NCBI GenBank assembly: GCA_030549205.1
Contig: JAUKTV010000001.1
Coordinates: 1,364,001 to 1,428,000, forward strand
DNA: 64,000 nt
Direction: 5' to 3'
Source: Apiosordaria backusii
Lineage: Eukaryota > Ascomycota > Sordariomycetes > Sordariales > Lasiosphaeriaceae
Positions within the stretch are counted from its first letter, which is position 1. The number at the start of each line of letters is the position of its first letter. Shown piece by piece: positions 48,126 to 59,128 of this stretch. The notes beneath the pieces were generated by a model, which saw only the letters and a program-made list of their open reading frames with translations, was not told the origin of the DNA and did not search any database. The translations under genes were made by a program, and so were the position numbers.

Positions 48126-49243
48126 TTACTTCTTCATGGAGGAAGCCCTGCGCTTGCGAGCATCAACCTTGGCGGCCTTGGCCTCGGTGACACGCTTGGC
48201 CAGGATGGCGGCGTACTCGTTCTGTGCTGGTTGTCAGTACATGATTCGAAAACATCTCTCGAGAAAGGGAAACGTACGGCCTCATCCTTGACCTTCTCGG
48301 CCTGGCGGCGCTTGAGCGCAATGCGGTGACGCTTGTGCTGAAGGCGCTGGGGAGTGACGAGACGCTGAATGCGGGGAGCCTTGGTGTAAGGCCTCTTGTC
48401 ACCCTTGGGTTTGATCTCGCGGCGAATGACGTACTTGCGGACCTATTTTATCGACGTATATTAGCACTCAGACTCTACCCGAAATTTGGGATGTCTAATC
48501 GCCAAAGCTCAAGGGTAGGCGATGACGGATATGACCGGAAAGGTAGCACATACATCGTCATCCTTGCTGAGGCCGAAGAAGCGGCGGATCTTGGTGGCAC
48601 GCTTGGGGCCGAGGCGCTTGGGGTGAACGATATCGGTGAGGCCGGGGATCTCCTGCTCACCCTGCTTGACGATGGCGACAGCGAGGACGGAGAGATCGGC
48701 ACCGACGATGCAGCCACGGACGGACTTGCGCTTGCGCTCACCAGCGCGGCGGGGGCGGTAGCAGGAGTGGCCCTCGGAGAGAAGGAGGCGGACACGGGTA
48801 GGGGCGATAACACCCTGCTTCATTGGGAAACCCTGCTTGTCGTTGCCACCAGTGATGCGGAAGATGTAGCCCTTCCACTCATCGCCAAGGGGGTCGGCGG
48901 GGACCTCAGCGCCCATCTATTCGGCATTGTCAGCAATTCGGTTCGTTGGAGAGAAATCGGACATTTCGATAGTACGTACGCGCTTCCTGTGACAATCAGT
49001 TAGTTCACTGTCTATTTGAATTGCGATCGTTTCGACGACTACTTACTCGTAGAAGTGGCGCACCTTGCGCTCATCTTCAATGTCGATGAGCTTCTGAGAG
49101 CCGTTGGCCGGGTACGAGATGTTCAGCTATCGGGGCAAATCGTCAGCACCGTCGAAAAAATCGTCGAAATGGCAAATTGAAGCCGGCAGCAATTGGATCT
49201 CGATCGTGGGCAGTCGTGGATAGGTATGGTGGCTCACCTTCAT
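48126..49243 (-). CDS. rps6: 40S ribosomal protein eS6 (RPS6)
   Basis: eS6 is a structural protein of the small ribosomal subunit. Six coding exons (49238-49243, 49047-49126, 48980-48986, 48554-48916, 48278-48442, 48126-48221) give 238 residues. The start reads [20 protein letters not shown], then [20 protein letters not shown], the family signature region [23 protein letters not shown] (here [20 protein letters not shown]), and [14 protein letters not shown]. The end is [14 protein letters not shown], carrying the C-terminal RRxSS sites that TOR-pathway kinases phosphorylate in this family. The first coding exon holds only ATGAAG. The third has only seven bases (48980-48986), flanked by a CACAG acceptor and a GTACGT donor, and supplies part of Glu plus Lys-Arg; without it the conserved FYEKRMGAEV cannot be read. 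Intron lengths are 111, 60, 63, 111 and 56 bases. Many introns near the 5' end are typical of fungal ribosomal protein genes. Confidence 0.97.
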
Positions 49244-49757
49244 GTTGGCGATGATGCTGGCAACGACGTGTTGATGATGGACTCCGGGTCTACACAAGAA
49301 ATCAAGAGAAAGATTTTGTGTGCTCAACAGCGAGTTGAAATCTTAGGGCACATTTTCTGCCGACGCTGATTGGTCTGGGGCAGGTTACCGCCCCACCCTG
49401 CCAAAGTCGAGGACGGGCCAGAGTGGGTGGGCCGTGCCAAGCCGCCTTACCTCTTTGGGTGAATTCACTTTTTGGGGAGCAAGATCTTTTGATCCTTGGC
49501 ATAGATGCATGGGCCTGAATTGCATGTGTGAACTCACTGTTGAAGGCCAAGGCATTGAACATATCACAATATATGCCAGTGCTTGAGATCCTCTGGTGAG
49601 GACCTGACTATAAAATTTCCACCCAAAAACCCACAATACCTCTTGCGGTGCAGGAACCAGTCCTGAAAATCCCTGTTCTTTCATTACGCACGAGCTTATC
49701 TTATCGAAAAGTGCCCCTCGTCACCCCTCCTTGTTGAAGACTGAACAGAGGCTCACG
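49244..49757. promoter_or_regulatory. Bidirectional promoter region, rps6 / dph1
   Basis: 514 bases separate the start codons of eS6 (minus) and Dph1 (plus), two genes for the translation apparatus. Both leaders must lie here. I could not assign specific factor sites by eye, and no other gene fits. Confidence 0.6.
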
Positions 49758-51173
49758 ATGGAGGAAGATCGTGCCCTCGTGGATGTCGGCATCGCAGCCG
49801 ACATTGAAGCCAGTCAACCACCACCACAAAATGTAGTCAAACAACCAAAGAAGCGGTTTGTTGGCAGACGAACCGCTGCCGAGGCCGCCGCAAAGAATAA
49901 CTCAAGTAATACTTCATCATCTATCGAAGACAGCGGAGCCATTCAAGGTACCTTCTCACCACTTTATACTCATAACATCATATACTACACCCATGCTAAC
50001 ACCTCCCCAGTTGCCCAACCAAGAAGAGCCCCCAGAATGCTCAACCAAGTCCCCCCCGAAATCCTCAACGACCCAGCCCTCAAATCCGCCATCTCCCTCC
50101 TCCCCTCCAACTACTCCTTCGAAATCCCCAAAACCATCCACCGCATCCGCTCCCTCTCCGCCAAAAGGGTAGCCCTCCAAATGCCCGAAGGCCTCCTCAT
50201 GTTCGCCACCACCATCTCCGACATCCTCACCCAGTTCTGCCCCGGCATCGAAACCCTCATCATGGGCGACGTCACCTACGGCGCCTGCTGCATAGACGAC
50301 TACACCGCCCGCGCCATGGGCTGCGACCTGCTAGTCCACTACGCCCACTCCTGCCTCATCCCCGTCGACGTAACCAAGATCAAGACCCTCTACGTCTTCG
50401 TCGACATCTCCATCGACACCACCCACCTCCTCGCCTCCCTCGAGCGCAACTTTTCTCCCGGCAAAACCATCGCCTTGGTAGGCACAATCCAGTTCAACGC
50501 CACCATCCACGGCGTGAAATCCACCCTCGAGAAAGCCGGCTTCAAAATCATCGTTCCTCAAATCGCGCCCTTGTCCAAAGGCGAGATTCTGGGGTGCACC
50601 TCTCCTAACTTGTCAACATACACCTCCGATCCGGTAGATCTCATACTCTACCTCGGCGACGGGCACTTCCACCTGGAATCCATCATGATCCACAACCCTT
50701 CCATCCCCGCCTACCGATACGATCCTTACTCCCGGAAACTAACCCATGAAGTGTACGGTCACGACGAGATGCAAGACCTCCGTAGGTCAGCCATCAAAAC
50801 CGCAAAGACAGCCAAGAAATGGGGTTTGATCTTGGGTTCGCTGGGCAGGCAGGGGAACCCTCACACGCTGTCGCTGATAGAGGAGAAGCTGACAAAGATG
50901 GGGATTCCATTTGTGAATTTGTTGCTGAGCGAGATTTTCCCGGGGAAGCTGGGGATGATGAGTGGGGAGGGCGAGGTGGAGTGCTGGGTGCAGGTTGCGT
51001 GTCCGAGGTTGAGTATTGATTGGGGGTATGCGTTCCCGAGGCCGCTGCTGACGCCGTATGAGGCGCTTGTGGCGCTGGAAGAGAGAGAAGATTGGGGGAA
51101 GGGGGCGTATCCCATGGACTACTATGGTAGAGACGGATTGGGGAGGACGAAGCCGTTGGTTTCACAGTCTTGA
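49758..51173 (+). CDS. dph1: 2-(3-amino-3-carboxypropyl)histidine synthase subunit 1 (Dph1), diphthamide biosynthesis
   Basis: With Dph2, Dph1 performs the first step of diphthamide formation on elongation factor 2: a [4Fe-4S] cluster cleaves S-adenosylmethionine to a 3-amino-3-carboxypropyl radical. The first ATG is at 49758 ([18 protein letters not shown]). An intron at 49948-50010 (GTACCT donor, GCTAAC branch site, CCCCAG acceptor) gives two exons and 450 residues; the intron is 63 bases, in frame and stop-free, so an unspliced form would add 21 residues. The three cluster cysteines are visible in [12 protein letters not shown] (about 156), [12 protein letters not shown] (about 179) and [17 protein letters not shown] (about 392). 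Other family landmarks are [28 protein letters not shown] and [12 protein letters not shown]. The length fits fungal Dph1. The stop lies 195 bases from that of ctf8, which converges on it. Confidence 0.97.
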   Translation: MEEDRALVDVGIAADIEASQPPPQNVVKQPKKRFVGRRTAAEAAAKNNSSNTSSSIEDSGAIQGTFSPLYTHNIIYYTHANTSPVAQPRRAPRMLNQVPPEILNDPALKSAISLLPSNYSFEIPKTIHRIRSLSAKRVALQMPEGLLMFATTISDILTQFCPGIETLIMGDVTYGACCIDDYTARAMGCDLLVHYAHSCLIPVDVTKIKTLYVFVDISIDTTHLLASLERNFSPGKTIALVGTIQFNATIHGVKSTLEKAGFKIIVPQIAPLSKGEILGCTSPNLSTYTSDPVDLILYLGDGHFHLESIMIHNPSIPAYRYDPYSRKLTHEVYGHDEMQDLRRSAIKTAKTAKKWGLILGSLGRQGNPHTLSLIEEKLTKMGIPFVNLLLSEIFPGKLGMMSGEGEVECWVQVACPRLSIDWGYAFPRPLLTPYEALVALEEREDWGKGAYPMDYYGRDGLGRTKPLVSQS

Positions 51174-51368
51174 ATCATCTCCATGGAGAGAATAAATAAA
51201 AAAGTAAAAATCGGTCCATCACTATACCCTTACCACCTTGACCATATGCGTGACAGCCAGTTCCGTGTTACCACCATCCTCATCAAAATTGACCCTTTAG
51301 TTAACCCCTCATTCAATACATCCTTCCATGTCCTCTAACCCGCCCACCCCTCCCTATATCATATCTAC

Positions 51369-51900
51369 CTAACTCATCTCAACATCCCGCCCCTCCATCC
51401 CCTCCGCCTGCTCCTCCCTCCCCTCCCTCTCCAACCCAAAACTAGTAACCGGCTCCGGCCTCCCGCTGAAAACCAACTTCCACTTCACAATCTCCACCAC
51501 TTCCAGCTCCTCTGTTTTATCCCCATCCCCATCCCCATCCCCCCTTTCCGCCTCCCCCCTCCGCTGTCGCTTCCTAACCACCGCCACCGGACTCGGCAAC
51601 TTTTTCACCTCCCCAAACAGCTTCTGATGCTGCCCGATATACATGTACACCTTTTTCACCCATGCCTCCTCCCCTTTCGTCTCCCCCTCGACATAATCGG
51701 GAAAGACTAGCTGTCCGATTTGGATTGGGGTGGTGGTTGACCCCGATGATGATGATGATGAAGATGATTGGGGGAGGTTGATCGTTCCCTGCAACTCGAG
51801 CAAGGCGAGGCCGTGGGGGGTGTGTAATAGGGTTGGCAGGGGGGATGGGAGTGGTTGGGTGGGGGAGTGGGGGGTGGAGGGGGATGCTTGTTGTTGACAT
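51369..51900 (-). CDS. ctf8: Chromosome transmission fidelity protein 8 (Ctf8), with apparent frameshift
   Basis: Ctf8 is a subunit of the Ctf18-Dcc1-Ctf8 replication factor C complex, which loads PCNA and supports sister-chromatid cohesion. The family core is clear: LPTLLHTPHGLALLELQGTI, then PIQIGQLVFPDYVEGE, WVKKVYMYIGQHQKLFGEVK, LPSPVAVVRKRQRR, and EVVEIVKWKLVFSGRPEPVT near the end. Ser-rich (residues about 45-55) and acidic/Gly-rich inserts are present, and the tail is Glu-rich. The only good start, MSTTSIPLHPPLPHP at 51898-51900, is in a different frame. The frames meet at the six-base C run (sense strand) at 51839-51844; five C would join them and give about 176 residues. No ATG lies in the core frame upstream and no splice signals fit, so I treat this as a one-base insertion, real or artefactual. 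Confidence 0.88.
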
Positions 51901-53203
51901 TTTCGTGGTGTTGTGTGAAGGGGGTGGTGGGTGCAGCTAGAGGAGATAGATGGGCTTGAGTGTAAGTTGAGATTGTGCCAGGCTGGGCTGCGTGTGTACA
52001 GCGGTTGGGCTCAAGATTGAGGTGTGTTGTTAAGTGTGCGTGTTAGCCGTAAAAATAAACCGAGTATCTAGAGGGGAAAAAAATAAACTTTCAACATTGA
52101 ACGGTTGCTGCTCGTTGATGTTTTGATTCTTCAGGTAGGTATGTCGCTATCCACTCGTGGGAGATGGTGAAGCAAGGAGACGCGTGAAGGGTGGGCTGTG
52201 TTTGCGGAGTTATCTACCGTCTTTTGAGCTGGCGCGTTCAAATTGGGATGACGCGCAGATAATCAAGTATTCAACGAGTCTCAGCAGTTATCTTGCTTCC
52301 AGTTTGACCTTTGACAGTATTTTACCAGGGTCGTCGTTCCTCATGAGGGATGCCAATGCTTGAAAGTCAAATATGCATCTCCCGCATAAACCCACCCCGC
52401 TTTACGCATACCTCACAGTGTGGATAATCCACCCCCTTTCCTTCACCCTCACCCTCACCCTCACAGAGCCACAAAACAACACCAGGCACGATTGTTTACA
52501 AAACTTTATGAATAACCCTATGCAGTACTATATACAAATACTCCGTCCCTGACTAGTTGCCTACCCGCTTTAACCTCCCATCCCATCCGTCTATCCAGAT
52601 AGATCGACCCATACCGAGATAGGTATCATCGAGATCCCTGAGAGAACCAACCAAACACCAGCCCTTCCTATTTTTGAAGAAACAGGCACATCCTCCTCCG
52701 TCCTTCTCTTCCTTCTTTCTTGTGAGCAAGTGAAATATCTAATTATCGGTGGGGGATGGGCAGTGCGCTTCTGGTATTCAGAGCGTGGAAGACCGCCAAA
52801 GACGCATATCTGATGCTATACAATCCTCGAAACAGGAAAAGCAAGTTGACTGCCGGCGATCTTCATCGAAAAAAGCGAGTCCGAAAATATGGAATACTGA
52901 TTGTGTTGTTGCCTTGAAGGTTGTATTAAGTGCGTGTCGAAGCAAAAACAAAGCAAGGGGTATACACGCTGTCACCTGCGAAGCAAATAGAGCCGGCCGC
53001 CGTGAGAAAGCGAAGAAAGTACAGTAATCGTCTGAGCAAAGAAAAGTGGCGAAGAACGACGCGCGACTGGACGCTCAATGATAGTTCTGTCCTGCCTCCC
53101 GAAAACGCCGTCAGCCCGGACCACCTGGGTATAATAACACCGTCCCAGCAAAATTGCAAACAAAGAGCAAAAGAGGACTGATAACACGAGGGCCGAGCAC
53201 AGT
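51901..53203. other. Intergenic region, 1.3 kb
   Basis: This is the ctf8 upstream region and the 3' flank of the duplicated-domain gene. It includes four CACCCT/CTCACC-type hexamer repeats near 52445-52465. Short frames on the plus strand (52157-52363, 52749-53027) have no coding features. Confidence 0.5.
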
Positions 53204-56083
53204 CTAGAAGCTCGGCTTCGTAAGAACGCGATACTCCACGTAATCTTCCCCGTCGATCTGGATAAGGAACGGCTGGCTCACAAGAATGCCCTTGAACGGG
53301 CCACTTGTCTTTCGCTCGTACTTGATGGTCCCATTCATCAGCACGTCGCCTTGACCATCCCCGCGGATCCGGGTGGCCTCCTGGCTCGCCCAGACGTTGT
53401 TCAAACGAGAAATGTTATCGCTGAACAGCTCCCGACGGGTGGCCGGGGTGGCTGACGGCTCGCTGGGCGTGGCGACGCTGCTCGCACGCTGGGCAACGCG
53501 AGCCTGCACCTGTTCAGCCTTGTTGATTTCGCGGCGAGCAAGTGCATGTGTCTTTTCCAGCGCAGCGGCAGCAGACGACGGCTTTCGGTTGGCGGCACCA
53601 AACTCCACGCTAGGGAGCGACTGTCGGCCGCGGAGTCCAGTTTGGCGGCGAGGTTCGTCGACCTTTGCTGTCGGTGAGCCGAAGGCAGGACCATCATTAG
53701 TGAGGCCATTAGCTCCCTCTGCGGCCGAGGTCTCGAAGTCGTTCTTGCTGACCGAGTGTCCCGCAGCAATATTCAAAACCACGCGCTTCTGTGCCTCTTG
53801 AACGGCATTGATTTCGTTATGGGCGCGCTCTTCAGATGTTTCACCCTGGTCGAGCTGATATTGGCGGACCCTGCAATACTCCTTGACTTCATAGCGAGAA
53901 AGGTTTTTGAGATGGGCTTCGAACTCGAGTTCGTCCCACGCGATCCAGAGTCCGCCGGCACCGCCAGGGAAGTTGCCATTAACAGGCCGCCCATCGCGAG
54001 TCTCGCGGCCAAGTTTGATCCGGAACATATCATTAGCTCCAAGAACGCCATACACCGCATGCTTGTTGATCGGGTCCTCCTCACTGGAGCTTTTCCAGTA
54101 ACCCAATATAACGCGAGTAGGTCGGGTCCCGGGGAGAGTCTCGGCAGGTTGTTGCGGGGAAGGCGCAAGCTCTGGTAGAGCAGAAGTAAAGGATCCTATA
54201 ACCCTGCGTTTCTTGGACTCGGGGCGGCTTGGTAAATAGGCTGAGTCCGGGATCACAGCGCCGTAAGCAATAAGAGGTTGGTTGGCCGTCTCAGGAGGAG
54301 GATTGTTTCGAATTCTTTCGACCGCAAGCTCCGCGGCTGCTTTGTCTGCTTTGTTCCGCTCCTCGGGGCTCTCATTTTCACCATGATTATCGGTACGGAT
54401 CTTGACGAACTCCTTAATCATGTGGTGATTGAGGCCAACAAGGTGGTCCTCAAATACGATCTTTTCAAATACGACCCAGCTGCCACCGGGACCGGGAGGG
54501 ATGGGGAAGCGGGGATCGACTTGACGTTTGTCGCGGGTAATCATCTGAATTCTCGTTCTGAGGCGATCCCGTGAGTCAATGAACCCTATGGCAGAGTGTT
54601 TGTCGGTCTCATCTTCGGCTTGAGAATCACGCCAGTAACCGATGATGACCCCTTTGACACCACCAGAGCCATGGGTCTTGGCAGGACGAGCTTTGACACG
54701 GCCTTCCTGAGGACCCGGGCTGTCCTCTATAACAGAGTCGGCATAGGACGCAGACGTCCGCTTGCGCTTGCCGGTCAAGGCGGCGGATGGATCCAGACCC
54801 ATGTTGGCATCAGCGATGTCAGAACTGGCCTGGGTGGCGGGAAGCTTCTTGTTGGCTTTGGTGCCGACAACGATCTCGTCTTCGAGGTGGTGAATGGCAG
54901 GGCTTGAGTCGACACTCATGACCTCCTGGGTTTCGTCGGCTGGAGGACTTGAGACGACGCTCATGAGATCGTCATCCACTAACTCCTCTGTTGTATCTTC
55001 GGCAGGGTTCTCAGCAGCGCCGTTGGGGTGGTCTTCAACACTAGTATCGGTTGGAGAATCTGGGGGAGGGGTGAGCTCCTCGTGAAGCTCGTCCTCTTGA
55101 AAGTGATCCCCGTTCAGGGCAGTGTTCCTGACGACTCATTAGTTGGCTGTAAACATATTGTGATTGGAATGTGTATTAGGGGATGCTTTTGTCATATTGA
55201 GTACACACCAGAGAAAGAAAAATAGTGACTTTGGTGGGGGGGCCGAGGATGGAAGATGGAAAGAAAGGGACTTCTCTGTCTGGAGTCGGAGTGATTTATT
55301 TCAAGAAGATTGGAATTTGAACACCAAGAGGGAGCAATTGTGTGGGCCGTGCTCGAGGCAACATTGAACGCGACGCACAAGACCTCATGAGCGGCTTCTC
55401 AATCGTTGCCCAGTCTGAAGTCCGTGCTGAGGCGGGCTCAGTGCTCCCGACAATGATAGAGACGAGTCAAAGGCAAGCTGACTTTGGGGTGACACTTGTC
55501 ATCTGGCCAACTACCAAGGCCATAGAGAGAAGAAGGCATTGAGGAGAAGGGCCAGGTCAAGCTGATGAGGGTTTCTGGGGCCCAGGACATGACTTACTCG
55601 TCTAAAGACTCGTGCTGTACTGGAGTCTCAACTATGGAAGACTCTGTCTTGTTGGCCTCGCTGGGCAGACTGATGTTAGCGTGATGAAATAAATAAAGCT
55701 CTGACAGCAATGAAGAGAGCAATATGATGTGCCACAAAAGTTGTGATACCGTGCGAATATACGAATCCTGTGTTGGAAGAGAAATCAAGACTTAGTTGAT
55801 CAGAAAATGGAGAGAAGAGCTGGCAGGAGCGAGTCTCATGCCCCTCCACCGTCATTCACCTCAATCTCGACCCACAACCGTCCGAAGTATGTCTGCCGGC
55901 GTAGAAGTGAGAAAGAGCGACTTACCCATCAGCTGGTTCGTCCTTGACAATCTTGTCCTGAGTCGAAGGTGTTGGTGGTTCAATTGATAATGGTGTAGTC
56001 TCATCCATCACGGCAGTTGGGGCACCTTCCCTCAGAAGGGGCTCTGAGACAGCAGTCTCCATTCTGTCTGTTCCAACTGACAT
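53204..56083 (-). CDS. Protein with two copies of an unnamed domain (GYW motif), unrecognised
   Basis: Three exons (55926-56083, 55598-55669, 53204-55127) encode 717 residues; all phases close, but the introns (256 and 470 bases) are long for this genome. The start MSVGTDRMETAVSEP is the first ATG in the linked frame. The first 230 residues are acidic and disordered. Two related blocks of about 100 residues follow. Copy 1 (about 235-335) has GVIIGYWRDSQAEDETDKHS, RDRLRTRIQMITRDKR and PPGPGGSWVVFEKIVFEDHL. Copy 2 (about 415-515) has RVILGYWKSSSEEDPINKHA, NDMFRIKLGRETRDGR and GGLWIAWDELEFEAHLKNL. Each copy ends with a (V/Y)K-E-(F/Y)-x-(K/R)-(I/V)-R segment and then an ES/TSPEER-like stretch. 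Between and after them are Pro/Ser-rich linkers with nuclear-type basic clusters (GKRKRTS, ESKKRRV). The C-terminus ends with a short ordered strand-rich part (GPFKGILVSQPFLIQIDGED). I cannot name the domain; a chromatin or nucleic-acid role would be a guess. Confidence 0.75.
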
Positions 56084-59000
56084 CCGTTGAAAGTCGATGA
56101 CTGGGTGTTGAGTGATTTGATGATATATGGCAGCAACCTTTTTGGGCTGGGGTCAGCAATATTCAGGCACGGGAATAAATGGCGGAATATGAAATCTTGG
56201 TGGATAAGGTCCAGATGGGTAGCAATTCGAAGTGAATAATAGGCAGAACTCGTGAACAAAGCCCACCATACCAAATGACGCGACAGAAGGAAAACATCAA
56301 AACTCGCCACAGCCTAACCCGTTACATGGAGAGAAAGCATTTAGACCACATGAATACATGCATGCACTGCTTCGTCGTATATGACGTGATTGAAGAGAAA
56401 CAAAAAAACACACAAGTCTTGATGATTGTAACTGAATAAAAAGAGTCGAGATACTTACGTTGAACAGGGAGTGAAGCTTCAGTTTATCGTCGGAACACGA
56501 CAGGTGATGCTGATCCCCGACCTTGCGACAAAGTGAGATGACCGGTTGAGCTGAGAAAGCTTGGCGCGTGGGCGATGTGTTGATGCTGACCAGATCAACA
56601 GGATGTAGCTGATGATGATAGCAATGAATTAGTCGATAGTTGATAGATAGAATCCAAAAGAGCTGTTACTTACTTGAGCTTCGAGTGCAAAAGACAAACA
56701 GTCGAGTTTGTGAGTCCCAAGTTATTTTTCTGTTGTTATCCGGCCTCTTTTAACTGGAACGCGCCGAGACACACACGAGACTCGGGCCGGGAAATTCACT
56801 GTAGTGCGTGTGTGTGCGCAAGTCGATTTGAACACTTTGAGAGGGAGTTAAGGTCAGAATGAAAAGAAAAAGTACCAAAAGAGAAGTAAGAGGAGAGAAA
56901 AAAGGGAAAGTGCGGTGGGCAGACTAGGTGATTTATTTTAGATAACAGGTGGGAATTGAACCGAGGGAGACAAGGTTAATAATTTCTGGGGGTCGTGTAT
57001 TCGCATTCAGTCGCGGGCGTCTGGCTTCACGTAAAGAAAAAAAAAGGTACATTTCACAAGTACCGCCGCTTCTCGTGTAGGATGGATGACGGGATGATTC
57101 ACACTGCCTTCAGCCAAATTGCACGAGTTCCATTGAGTAAAACTAACTAAGCGAGCTTTTAAGCAGTCGCCAAGTTCCAGTCTTGCCATTGCGAGATTGA
57201 GACTGTTGAGCAAACATAGCACTCTTTTGAGAGAGCGATCACTGTAATCGTATCTCTGTGATTATCCTGATGGCCGGCCCCACTGATCTGATAGACGCTA
57301 AACGCCACCTGTCAGAAAATGACTCTTGACAGAACCTGAAAACGATGTTTGTCAAAGAGAGAGGATTCACTGAGAGCGTTGGGGAAAGAGAGTTCCCTGC
57401 ATTCGCACCTTCTAACCTCAGTATTCACGGAGGGCTGCAACTTTGCAGGGGTTGGCTTGAGCCATCTGAAACATGGTGTCTGTTGCATCAAATGTGATCC
57501 AATGCAAAGCGCTCAGCTCTGGCGACACAAGATAAATAAGGTGATCTGGACTTCTCCTCGCACCTTTTCAACAGCCGATTGTCTGTTTCTGAGAGGAAAA
57601 ACTCGTGATGGGCCGAGGCAGCAGGATCGAGAGACGATCGAGGAAGGAAGCGATAAGTGGATAGTCAAGAGTGGTGATAAGCCCGTCTTTTGACACCCGT
57701 CCATATCTCTCTTAGCACCATGCTGATCACTCTGTGGCAACCAGCCGGGGAATTAATAACCGTATTATGTTATTAAGACAACACCTTAGTTTATTCAAAG
57801 CTACCCATCTGGCTCCTGCCCATCATTCATCGAAACCTGTCAGAAAAAGAAAGACATTTTTGTCGCAGTGGTCTCAAACTTGATGCCCATTGTGGAAAGG
57901 ATGGAACAGGTCCCACTTAGTCTCTTCTGATTGGTTGCGTTTACAGCCAACTTCTCAAAGCCTAAAATCACCAATTCCAAGATCGCGAGGGCAGGCAAAT
58001 GCGGCGCCATGCTCTTCAAGGTGACCCATTTTATTTGTCACACCTGAAGTTGTCTTGAGAGACATGTAATCTTTCCTTTTCTTCCAGGGAGCCGGTGTTT
58101 CCCGAGATTGATGACTTTTCTTATCTCTAAACACCTTTTCACAGCCAGACTGATCAAGCAGCCAACCTCGGAGATAGCCATTTCAACCAACCCTGAAGCA
58201 CGTTGTCCAACAAAAACAAAGCACGCCACTTCCCCATCATGTGATCGCTTTCCAAGTCACGATTTCTTAGTTCGACAGAGCCACCTAGAGTAGTTAGTTG
58301 CCTATCCTAGCTCCTATACCCTCACACATGGCCCGTGTCCAACCATCGGCCTCTTATCGAGATCAGAAGGTAACTTGAGACAGGCAGACAGTAGCCACGC
58401 AATCAACAAATGGAATCGCCTCAACAACTATCCCGCTTAAAGTATCCTGTAAACCAATACTGGGCTCAGTGAAAGTCCCTCGGGGCGACTTTCCGTGGTT
58501 CTTCCAATTTTCTAACCACAGAAAGACCAGGAAACCAAGAACATTGATCTCACCATCAACCCTGGATATTGCGTGCCTACCCCCCCACCCGAGACTCAAC
58601 CTCCACAGCTTTCTCTTCTTCTCTCTATTCAACCAGGCCCACTGTGCCCCTTCAGACTTTCCTTGCACAAAAAACCAGCAACATTATGCAGTTTGTGCAC
58701 GCTGTGAAACCTCCCCATCTCCTATGGACTTATCAGATGAGATTATCGTGCAACAATTGTGTAAATAGGACCATCAACCATGGTACCACCTAAAACTCAC
58801 ACACCTTTTCCGCATGACTTTTGTTGTATTTCTTTGGCATTGCCTTGGGTTGAGATATTAGAATGATGACCATTCTGGTCTAGAAAGAAACAAGTCATGC
58901 AAGTGAAAATGGAAACTTGGCAGCATTGTCTCAACCCTAGAGGTTGTCTACAGTTTTTTGCTCTTGGTAGAAACACCTTTTATCGTGTTATCAACAAGAC

Positions 59001-59128
59001 AATCACAGACACCATCGAACTACCCATGACCGTAACTGGGTACAAAAAATCACAGAGTCAAACTGGGGTATCATAACCTGTCTACCTTATCTATGCCATT
59101 TTATTTCCTATCATCTATTCCTTGTAGT
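56084..59128. promoter_or_regulatory. 3-kb region upstream of the duplicated-domain gene
   Basis: On the minus strand several good donors (56459, 56672 and a GTATGG near 56268) and acceptors mark a probable spliced leader of the 53.2-56.1 kb gene. Linked open frames occur here but contain no in-frame ATG. The rest, to 59128, shows no supported gene on either strand. Confidence 0.45.
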
